NCBI GenBank assembly: GCA_964467455.1
Contig: CAYXQJ010000007.1
Coordinates: forward strand, 92,311-156,310
DNA from: OLB6 sp964467455
GTDB taxonomy: Bacteria; Bacteroidota; Ignavibacteria; Kapaibacteriales; Kapaibacteriaceae
Length of the DNA stretch: 64,000 nt
Reading direction: 5' to 3'
Positions 25,495 to 32,957 of the stretch are shown here, in pieces (within the stretch, counting starts at the first letter, position 1; each line of letters opens with the position of its first letter). Made by a program: the position numbers and the translations under genes. The notes beneath the pieces are model-generated. The model ran no database searches. It worked only from the letters and a program-made list of their open reading frames with translations, and was not told where the DNA came from.

Positions 25495-25770
25495 TGATGG
25501 TGGGAAATACGACTTGGAGTTCAAAAATACGAGAATGGCGGGGCAAGCCGTATAGATCAGTTGCCTAATGAGTTAGATCCGAAATCCTTGTGGGTTCATC
25601 TGCGAGCGTTCTATTGGCGGTTGTTGGACGTAACCACATCTTGTAGAAGCAATCAACTGGCTCGTAACTAGTATCTACAATATGCGGTTAAGAATCATTG
25701 GTCAGGCACAGCTATACTGTTTCTGACCCATATACACTGTTGTTGACCAAACAGGTCTACCTGAGTAGGG
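25495..25770. other. Gene-free junction between mdh and the IS3 element
   Basis: No coding frame is evident. At about 25710-25752 two imperfect copies of TATAC(AC)TGTTtcTGACC occur about 20 bases apart, like the multiple terminal repeats of some insertion sequences. The composition becomes AT-richer here, marking the left edge of the acquired island. Confidence 0.4.
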
Positions 25771-25807
25771 TGGATTTATCGGTCCAGTCACAGGTTATAA
25801 AAATGTG

Positions 25808-26632
25808 TTAGGCTGCGTGGTTGTTGAATGCAGTGATTGGGGGTCGATAACTGTGCCTGCTGTGAGGTCGTTCGTTGTTGTACATGTGCAGCCACATGTT
25901 TGAGATCGTTTGCCCCTCGGCTAGTGACATGAAGATTTCTGCATTGAGCACCTCACGTCGGTAGGTTCCGACGAAGCTCTCTGCAAAGCCGTTCTGCCAT
26001 GGCTTCCCGGGCTGAATGTATGCCAGCGTAACCTTGCGCCGTTGAGCCCATTGCTGCACCACATACGCAATGAATTGTCCTCCGTTGTCGGAACGAATGT
26101 ACTTTGGCATTCCATACCGAGCAACCTGCTCGTCAAGAACAGCCTCAACATCAGCACCTTTGAATGACCGCCGCACGGTTATGCTGAGGCCGTACGACGT
26201 GGCTTCGTCCTTGATCAGCAGTGCCATCATCTTCCGACCGGTCATCAAACGATCCTCAGCAAAGTCCATGCACCAGACCTCGTGTGGCTGTATCGCCGTC
26301 GGATTGATCCGTACGCCGCGTCGGATCTTGCGCGAACGCTTACGCCACTGAGCCGCATGGCCACTTTGCCGGTAAACGCGGTGAACAGTGCACTCTGAGT
26401 AGTCATGCCCCTGCTCCCGCATCCAACCGAACACCAAGCGCTTACCCCAGGCCGGGTGTTTCGCCACAACGTCATTGATGATCTTCTGTACTGGAGCATC
26501 CTTGGCTGGCTGACGAGGCTTATACGTTACCATTGAACGTGAAACACCCATTAGAACACACGCGCGGCGTTGATCCAGGCCTCGTCGACTGGCGTACTCC
26601 ACTGCCTGAAGTTTCTGTGGGACGCCTACCAT
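25808..26632 (-). CDS. IS3-family transposase OrfB (DDE integrase domain)
   Basis: The 274-residue frame carries the rve/DDE core. The first catalytic aspartate is in VWCMDFAED, the second in RSDNGGQF, and the glutamate follows in NGFAESFVGTYRREVLN. An HTH_21-type segment (HPAWGKRLVFGWMREQG) precedes it. Translation is expected as an OrfAB fusion by -1 frameshifting: the frame opens at ATG 26632 within the overlap with OrfA. The C-terminus NNERPHSRHSYRPP is typical of the family. Confidence 0.93.
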   Translation of the reverse strand: MVGVPQKLQAVEYASRRGLDQRRACVLMGVSRSMVTYKPRQPAKDAPVQKIINDVVAKHPAWGKRLVFGWMREQGHDYSECTVHRVYRQSGHAAQWRKRSRKIRRGVRINPTAIQPHEVWCMDFAEDRLMTGRKMMALLIKDEATSYGLSITVRRSFKGADVEAVLDEQVARYGMPKYIRSDNGGQFIAYVVQQWAQRRKVTLAYIQPGKPWQNGFAESFVGTYRREVLNAEIFMSLAEGQTISNMWLHMYNNERPHSRHSYRPPITAFNNHAA

Positions 26633-26889
26633 TTTTTTGCCGCAATCTCTTTCATCACTTCGATCTCAAGATCACGCTCGGCGACCAGCTTCTTCAGCCG
26701 GGCGTTCTCCTGCGTGATCCGCTTGAGCTCGGAGACCTGGCTCGGCTCCATGCTCCCGTACTTCTTGCGCCATATGTAGATCGTGTGTGACGACACCTTG
26801 TACTTCTTCGATGTCGCTGCTACGCCATGGGCGTGTGATTCGCGGACGATGCCAACGATCTGCTCGTCGCTATAATGGCTCTTCCTCAT
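26626..26889 (-). CDS. IS3-family OrfA (helix-turn-helix subunit)
   Basis: The 87-residue protein has the HTH_Tnp_1 domain (YSDEQIVGIVRES, then GVAATSKKYKVSSHTIYIWRKKYG), which binds the IS ends. A leucine-zipper-like helix (ITQENARLKKLVAERDLEI) follows for dimerisation. It ends AAKKW at TAG 26628-26626, seven bases inside orfB. The codons GCA AAA AAA form the frameshift site. Confidence 0.92.
   Translation of the reverse strand: MRKSHYSDEQIVGIVRESHAHGVAATSKKYKVSSHTIYIWRKKYGSMEPSQVSELKRITQENARLKKLVAERDLEIEVMKEIAAKKW
26630..26638 (-). promoter_or_regulatory. Programmed -1 frameshift site of the IS3 element
   Basis: The minus strand carries A AAA AAA (26638-26632) in the OrfA frame, directly followed by TGG TAG. 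A -1 slip on this heptamer continues as ATG GTA GGC, the first codons of OrfB. This gives an OrfAB transposase joined at ...AAKK-MVGV. Confidence 0.75.
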
Positions 26890-26982
26890 CAGTCCTCCTT
26901 TGAGACTTCCGTCTCAACTTAAGACTGGTCCGATTTTTTCACACCACTCCATACCCAACGATTTCCTATCTTGCGCCTGTAG

Positions 26983-27294
26983 ATGAAACAGATCGCTATC
27001 ATATTGTCTGTCTATTTAGCATTCCTCTCATGCCTGCCGTGTGGTGATATCCACGACTGTAAGGCACCTAGGTCGGCACAGCAATCAGATAGCCCAGATC
27101 AGAAAGAGCACAGCCACCCGATTGAATCGTGCACTCCATTTTGCAGTTGCTCGTGCTGCGCATCAGTTGTCTCTCTTCAGCCTTTTGTTCAGATCACGTT
27201 TGCGGTCGATTGCGAAACAATAGTACCACCTCCCTACGAAGTTCGTCTTCTTTCGCACAACTTCGGTACTGTCTGGCAGCCCCCTAGAGTGTAG
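26983..27294 (+). CDS. DUF6660 small Cys-rich protein
   Basis: The 103-residue protein starts with a hydrophobic signal (IAIILSVYLAFLSCLPC). It has His/Glu-rich and Cys-rich parts: KEHSHPIESCTPFCSCSCC. This pattern fits the DUF6660 family, small proteins encoded just ahead of CusA/CzcA efflux genes in Bacteroidota. The cysteines and histidines suggest binding of a soft metal ion at the outer face of the membrane; that is inference. It lies 105 bases before cusA within the metal island. Confidence 0.7.
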   Translation: MKQIAIILSVYLAFLSCLPCGDIHDCKAPRSAQQSDSPDQKEHSHPIESCTPFCSCSCCASVVSLQPFVQITFAVDCETIVPPPYEVRLLSHNFGTVWQPPRV

Positions 27295-27399
27295 TAACAC
27301 TCGCTCAACATATGTGGATAGAGTTGACCCATGTTGCACCCTGGTGCGCTTGGGTGCAACTGTGTTATTGATTATAACCCGGAAAACACGGATGCTGCC

Positions 27400-30300
27400 A
27401 TGTTAGATAAGATCATCGCATTTAGTATAAACAACAAATTCATCATCGGACTGCTAACGGTTGCGATAGTGATATGGGGTGGATGGAGCGCAACACAACT
27501 CTCGATCGATGCGCTACCTGATATCACGAACAATCAAGTACAGATCATTACCCTTTGCCCTACCCTGGCTGGCCAGGAAGTTGAACAGCTCGTCACGTAT
27601 CCGATTGAACAGAGTATTGCAAATCTGCCCGATCTGGTGGAACTGCGAAGCATTTCGCGTTTTGGATTGTCAGTTGTAACTGTGGTTTTTGAAGATGATG
27701 TAAATGTCTATTTCGCTCGTCAACTCATAAATGAGCGACTGAAAGAGGCCGAAGACGCTATACCACAAGGACTGGGTAAACCAGAACTAGCTCCGGTAAG
27801 TACAGGTCTTGGTGAGGTGTATCAATACATTGTTCGGCCCAAGCAAGGCAGCGAGGACAAATACACATCAATGGATCTGCGAACGATGCAGGACTGGATC
27901 ATTGCTCGGCAACTATATGGGACACCAGGTATTGCTGAAGTGAACAGCTTCGGCGGGCAGCTGAAGCAATATGAAGTAGCAGTAAACCCAGACAAACTGC
28001 TGGCTATGGGCATCACGATCGCAGAAATCTTTACAGCTCTAGAGAACAATAACGAGAATACAGGAGGCGCATACATTGACAAAAAGCCAAATGCCTACTT
28101 CATTCGAGGTGTCGGCTTGGTTTCTTCGTTCGAAGACATTCGGAGTATCGTTGTTCATTCAAATCCAAATGGCATTCCGATCCTTATCAAAGACGTAGCT
28201 GATGTTCGTCTAGGGAGTGCTGTCCGCTACGGTGCCGTAACCTATAATGGTGAAGAGGATGTAGTTGGCGGCGTGATCATGATGTTGAAAGGTGCTAATA
28301 GTAGTGATGTGGTTGAACGCGTAAAAGATAAGCTACCCGTCATCCAACAGTCCCTGCCAAACGATGTCGTTATCGAACCCTACCTGGATCGTACAGACCT
28401 TGTCGATCGAGCGATCACCACCGTTGAGAGTAATCTCATTGAAGGAGCACTGATCGTCATTTTTGTTCTGGTCCTTTTCCTCGGCAATATTCGAGCAGGT
28501 CTCATTGTAGCATCAGCGATACCCTTGTCCATGCTCATCGCTCTTGGACTAATGAACGTATTTGGCGTGAGTGCAAATCTGATGAGCCTGGGAGCGATCG
28601 ACTTTGGACTCATCGTTGATGGAGCTGTCATCATTGTCGAAGCAACGTTGCATCATCTAGGACTACGAAAAGGTGTTGCGAGACTATCACAGAGAGAAAT
28701 GGATGCGGAAGTGTACCAGTCTGCTTCTCGAATACGGAGTAGTGCAGCATTTGGAGAGATCATCATCCTCATCGTGTACATACCCATTCTATCACTCATT
28801 GGTATCGAAGGAAAGATGTTTCGCCCTATGGCGCAAACAGTAAGCTTCGCGATACTCGGAGCACTCGTTCTCTCGCTCACTTACATACCGATGATGTGTG
28901 CGCTCTTTCTACCGAAGACACTTCGTCAAACCGCGACCATCAGTGACAGACTGATGAGGAGATTTCAACTGATGTATTCTCCCTTACTTGAAGCAGCACT
29001 TAAGTTGAAGACAATCATTGTTGTGGCAACGGTCGTACTGTTCACGATAAGTGCATTCTTGTTTGCAAGAATGGGTGGTGAATTCATTCCGACTCTTGCA
29101 GAGGGCGACTTTGCCTTTCATTGCATTCTACCTCAAGGTACATCTCTATCGCAAAGCATCGAAACATCAATGCGGGCATCGCGGATCATCAAGGAGTTCA
29201 GCGAGGTGAAACTCGTTGTCGGAAAGACCGGATCAGCGGAAGTACCAACTGACCCAATGCCTCCTGAGGCCACTGACATCATGATCATTCTGAAACCTCA
29301 GGACGAGTGGAGTACACGTCGAAGTTACAAGGAGTTGGGAGACGAGATGATGGCACGCCTTGAAACAATACCAGGAGTGTACTTCGAAGCCAATCAACCA
29401 ATTCAGATGCGATTCAACGAGCTAATGACAGGTATTCGGCAGGATGTAGCGGTCAAGATCTTTGGAGAAAATCTTGATACACTATTGACCTATGCACAAA
29501 AAGTGTCCAGCATCATCTCAAGTGTTGAGGGTACAAGCAGCCCAATGGTTGAACGTGTCGAAGGTCTTCCCCAGATAAGTATTCGCTACAATCGTAGTCA
29601 GATCGCTAACTACGGGCTCAATATCAATTCTATCAACCACGTAGTCAGCACTGCATTTGCTGGTGGCAAGGCAGGAGTGGTGTTTGAGAACGAACGCAAA
29701 TTCGATCTCGTCGTGCGATTGGATAGTTCGCATCGTAACAACATTGAAGACGTACGCCATCTGTTTATTCCTACGTCAAATGGCATGCAGATACCATTGT
29801 CTCAAGTGGCAGAGATAACGATGGAGCTCGGACCGGCGCAGATAAGTCGTGAGGGCGGCAAGCGCCGGATCGTTATAGGATTCAACGTGATAGATCGAGA
29901 CGTTGCTAGTGTAGTGCAGGAGATAGAAGAGAAGCTGACAACAGAAATAGAACTGCCAGAAGGATACTACACGACGTACGGAGGGACGTTCGAGAACTTG
30001 CAGGCGGCGTCAAGACGACTGTTGCTAGCTGTTCCACTCGCACTGGTGTTGATCTTCGTCCTTTTGTATTTCACATTTAGTTCTGCAAAGCAGGCATTGC
30101 TCGTATATGCTGCGATTCCAATGAGTGCAATTGGTGGCGTGTTCGCACTATTAATCCGTGGAATGCCGTTTAGTATATCTGCTGGAGTCGGGTTCATTGC
30201 TCTCTTTGGAGTCGCCGTGCTGAATGGAATCGTATTGATCGCTACGTTCAATCAACTTGAAAGAGAAGGAATGAATGATGTGCTTCAACGAATACGAGAA

Positions 30301-31752
30301 GGTACTAAAGTGCGGCTGCGGCCGGTGTTAATGACGGCAATGGTAGCGTCTTTAGGATTTCTACCAATGGCTATCTCTCAGGGCGCCGGAGCTGAAGTAC
30401 AAAGACCGCTGGCAACAGTTGTAATCGGCGGATTGATCTCAGCTACCTTCCTCACATTGATTGTGCTGCCCCTGTTGTATTTGATGTTCTCTGAACGACG
30501 GAGGTATTCAGCACGAACAGTATCCATCGCAATTTCACTGTTGAGTATCACGCCTTTAGTCGCCACTGCTCAGACCCCGCGTGTTCTCACAGTTAATGAA
30601 GCGATATCATTAGCGATCAGAGACAATTATGCTATTCACGCTCGGCAGTATGCTGTGCAATCATCTCAAAGTATGACCAGTTCGGTGTTTGAACTCCCGA
30701 AGACGTATCTCTCGATGCAATATGGGCAATACAACAGTGTTAACAGAGACATGAGTTTCCAGATCTCACAGAGCATACCATTTCCGAGCTACTACACGGC
30801 GAAATCAGACGTTGTTGAAGCTGAGCTTGCAGCAAGTGAGTTACAACTACAGGCAGTGTCCAACAACGTAAGAGCGGAGGTGTCGTCACTCTACTATCAA
30901 CTGATCTACCTCGAACAGGTACGAATGAGAATTCTGTTTATGGATAGCCTATTTAGTGACTTTGCTAACGCCGCAGATCTTCGCTACAAGACCGGTGAGA
31001 CAAATCTCCTTGCGAACACAAGCGCCAGAACGATACAGGGCAATGTACGGCAGGTGTTACTCCAAAATGATGCAGAACGCGCTACGGTGTATGCACACCT
31101 AAAAACGCTCATTAATAGTGATGATGATTTTGTTGTAAGCACACCACAGATGTATGAGCCTCTACAACTGGTGTCTCCACTAGATAGTTCACTGTTGACG
31201 AGTAATCCACTACTTCGATGGCAATATCAGAACGCAGTTATAGCAGTCAAGACAAAAGAAATGGAGTCTGCTCATACATTGCCGGATCTGACCTTGGGTT
31301 ACTTCAATCAATCACTTATCGGTGTGCAGAATGTTGATGGTTCCGATGTCTACTATGATCAGAGCACACGATTCCAAGGATTCAACATCGGTGTTAGCGT
31401 GCCACTAACGTTCTTTAGCAGCGTCGCTAGAATCGACGCACTCGGTTACCAGGCGCAATCGATGTACAGTGAAGCAGAGAACGATAAGCGCTTGATGCAT
31501 ACGGAGTTGCAGAATGCGCTACTTCTGTACAACAGAAATCAGGCTCATTATGAGTACTACAAGAACACCGCTGTGCCCAATGCGAATATCATCATCAGTA
31601 CGGCACAAGCAGGGTTTATAAGTGGTGATATTGACTACCTAGAATATCTCCAGGCTATGAGGACTGCTGTCGATGTGGAGGTCGGATATCTTCAGTCCGT
31701 CGATCGCGTCAACCAATCCGTGATAAGAATCAACTACCTTTTAAATAAGTAA
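27400..31752 (+). CDS. CusA/CzcA-type metal RND efflux pump fused to TolC-like outer-membrane factor
   Basis: The 1450-residue protein starts at ATG 27400 (MLDKIIAFSINNKF). Residues 1 to about 1045 form a full heavy-metal RND pump with 12 predicted membrane helices. TM4 carries the proton-relay pattern DFGLIVDGAVIIVE (D401, D407, E414). After ERRRY a signal-like helix (SIAISLLSITPLVATAQ) leads into a TolC-type domain at about 1058-1450 with AISLAIRDNYAI and two repeats of long helices. Such fusions are known in Bacteroidota. It exports a metal cation, probably copper/silver or zinc/cadmium/cobalt; the ion cannot be fixed from sequence. Base composition is AT-richer than in the flanks. Confidence 0.92.
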   Translation: MLDKIIAFSINNKFIIGLLTVAIVIWGGWSATQLSIDALPDITNNQVQIITLCPTLAGQEVEQLVTYPIEQSIANLPDLVELRSISRFGLSVVTVVFEDDVNVYFARQLINERLKEAEDAIPQGLGKPELAPVSTGLGEVYQYIVRPKQGSEDKYTSMDLRTMQDWIIARQLYGTPGIAEVNSFGGQLKQYEVAVNPDKLLAMGITIAEIFTALENNNENTGGAYIDKKPNAYFIRGVGLVSSFEDIRSIVVHSNPNGIPILIKDVADVRLGSAVRYGAVTYNGEEDVVGGVIMMLKGANSSDVVERVKDKLPVIQQSLPNDVVIEPYLDRTDLVDRAITTVESNLIEGALIVIFVLVLFLGNIRAGLIVASAIPLSMLIALGLMNVFGVSANLMSLGAIDFGLIVDGAVIIVEATLHHLGLRKGVARLSQREMDAEVYQSASRIRSSAAFGEIIILIVYIPILSLIGIEGKMFRPMAQTVSFAILGALVLSLTYIPMMCALFLPKTLRQTATISDRLMRRFQLMYSPLLEAALKLKTIIVVATVVLFTISAFLFARMGGEFIPTLAEGDFAFHCILPQGTSLSQSIETSMRASRIIKEFSEVKLVVGKTGSAEVPTDPMPPEATDIMIILKPQDEWSTRRSYKELGDEMMARLETIPGVYFEANQPIQMRFNELMTGIRQDVAVKIFGENLDTLLTYAQKVSSIISSVEGTSSPMVERVEGLPQISIRYNRSQIANYGLNINSINHVVSTAFAGGKAGVVFENERKFDLVVRLDSSHRNNIEDVRHLFIPTSNGMQIPLSQVAEITMELGPAQISREGGKRRIVIGFNVIDRDVASVVQEIEEKLTTEIELPEGYYTTYGGTFENLQAASRRLLLAVPLALVLIFVLLYFTFSSAKQALLVYAAIPMSAIGGVFALLIRGMPFSISAGVGFIALFGVAVLNGIVLIATFNQLEREGMNDVLQRIREGTKVRLRPVLMTAMVASLGFLPMAISQGAGAEVQRPLATVVIGGLISATFLTLIVLPLLYLMFSERRRYSARTVSIAISLLSITPLVATAQTPRVLTVNEAISLAIRDNYAIHARQYAVQSSQSMTSSVFELPKTYLSMQYGQYNSVNRDMSFQISQSIPFPSYYTAKSDVVEAELAASELQLQAVSNNVRAEVSSLYYQLIYLEQVRMRILFMDSLFSDFANAADLRYKTGETNLLANTSARTIQGNVRQVLLQNDAERATVYAHLKTLINSDDDFVVSTPQMYEPLQLVSPLDSSLLTSNPLLRWQYQNAVIAVKTKEMESAHTLPDLTLGYFNQSLIGVQNVDGSDVYYDQSTRFQGFNIGVSVPLTFFSSVARIDALGYQAQSMYSEAENDKRLMHTELQNALLLYNRNQAHYEYYKNTAVPNANIIISTAQAGFISGDIDYLEYLQAMRTAVDVEVGYLQSVDRVNQSVIRINYLLNK

Positions 31753-31761
31753 CTAACTGCG

Positions 31762-32949
31762 ATGAAATCACAACATTATACGATCTGTGTCATTCTGCTC
31801 ACATTGCTCATGACAGGTTGTGACACTAAACACTCGTCTGAACACGACATCGAAATAGAGGAAGGACACAGCGATCACGAAAGCGGCAATACTGTTACTC
31901 TAACACTGGATCAAGTGCGAACAATCGGACTGCAATTGGGAAGCGTCGAGAAAAAGCAACTCACTACTTCATTAAAAGCGAATGGTCTTCTTAAGGTGCC
32001 AAATCAGAACAGGGCGAAGGCGACTGCGATTCTCGGCGGTATTGTGCGAACGATCATGGTGCAACCAGGATCAACAGTAAAAAGAGGCCAGACGATTGCT
32101 ATGATCGCGAACACAGCCGTTATAGCTCTGCAAGAAGAATCGATTTCTGTAGCGTCTAAGGTCGTTCTTGCTGAATTGGAGTATGAGCGCCAAAAGGAAT
32201 TGCAAGCGGGCAATGCGTCGGCAAAAAAATTCCTCCAGCAAAGTGAGGCGGAACTCAGGTCATTAAAGGCAAAGCGCGCCAGTCTGGCAAAACAGCTCGA
32301 ACTGGTCGGTATCAACTCTGATAAACTGAGCAGCGAAAATATCTCATCAGTAGTCAATATCACCAGCCCCATCACCGGCACCGTCAGTAATGTACATGCA
32401 ACGATAGGCAGTTACGTCGAAGCCAATATTCCGATAGCAGAGATCATTGATAATAGTCAGCTACATCTTGACCTGTTCGTATATGAAAGAGACCTGTTGC
32501 GACTTAAAGTTGGTCAGATCATTCATTTTACGCTAACAAACAATCCCGGCGAAGAGTATGACGCCAGAATATTTGGTATTGGCAGTTCATTCGAGCAAAA
32601 TTCAAAAGCGGTTGCTGTTCATGCCAGCGTTGAGGGCAGACGCGATGGATTGATAGATGGTATGAGTATTACAGCTGTTGTAAGTCTACACAATGCCAAC
32701 GTTGATGCAGTACCATCGGAAGCAATAGTGAGTTACCAAGGAAATGATTACATGTATGTTGTTGTTGATAGCAGTGTAACTGACTCCACAATAACGTATG
32801 AACGCGTGATCGTTCGAAAGGGAACGACTGACGTTGGCTATAGCGAGATCACACCGCTCAGCGACATGCCTTCTAATGCACGAGTCGTAACCAAAGGTGC
32901 TTTCTTTATTCTTGCCAAACAGACCAATTCAGGCGAACACGAACACTAG
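31762..32949 (+). CDS. RND efflux periplasmic adaptor lipoprotein (CusB/CzcB type)
   Basis: The 395-residue protein has the lipobox LMTGC (cysteine 20), followed by a His/Glu/Asp-rich stretch (HDIEIEEGHSDHESG) likely to touch metal. The adaptor pattern follows: barrel-sandwich half (GGIVRTIMVQPGSTVKRGQ), helical hairpin at about 125-190, the second half (TSPITGTVSNVHATIGSYVE), then beta-barrel and membrane-proximal domains. It links the pump and outer-membrane portions of the preceding gene product. The gap to that gene is nine bases and to the ATPase gene eight, so one operon is likely. Confidence 0.93.
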   Translation: MKSQHYTICVILLTLLMTGCDTKHSSEHDIEIEEGHSDHESGNTVTLTLDQVRTIGLQLGSVEKKQLTTSLKANGLLKVPNQNRAKATAILGGIVRTIMVQPGSTVKRGQTIAMIANTAVIALQEESISVASKVVLAELEYERQKELQAGNASAKKFLQQSEAELRSLKAKRASLAKQLELVGINSDKLSSENISSVVNITSPITGTVSNVHATIGSYVEANIPIAEIIDNSQLHLDLFVYERDLLRLKVGQIIHFTLTNNPGEEYDARIFGIGSSFEQNSKAVAVHASVEGRRDGLIDGMSITAVVSLHNANVDAVPSEAIVSYQGNDYMYVVVDSSVTDSTITYERVIVRKGTTDVGYSEITPLSDMPSNARVVTKGAFFILAKQTNSGEHEH

Positions 32950-32957
32950 GACGAGAC

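Larger units (their letters stand above)
25771..26941 (-). mobile_element. IS3-family insertion sequence
   Basis: The element is about 1.17 kb with overlapping orfA and orfB on the minus strand. Imperfect terminal inverted repeats can be aligned: left TGGATTTATCGGTCCAGTC and right TGAAAAAATCGGACCAGTC, reading inward. No clear target-site duplication is visible at these ends, so the exact boundaries may be off by a few bases or one end may have been rearranged. Both frames are intact, so the copy could be active. It forms the left border of the metal-resistance genes. Confidence 0.85.

Noticed and set aside
27331..27399. Upstream start for CusA adding 23 residues
   Set aside because: The added residues are unlike the family, which starts at MLDKII; ATG 27400 fits normal length.
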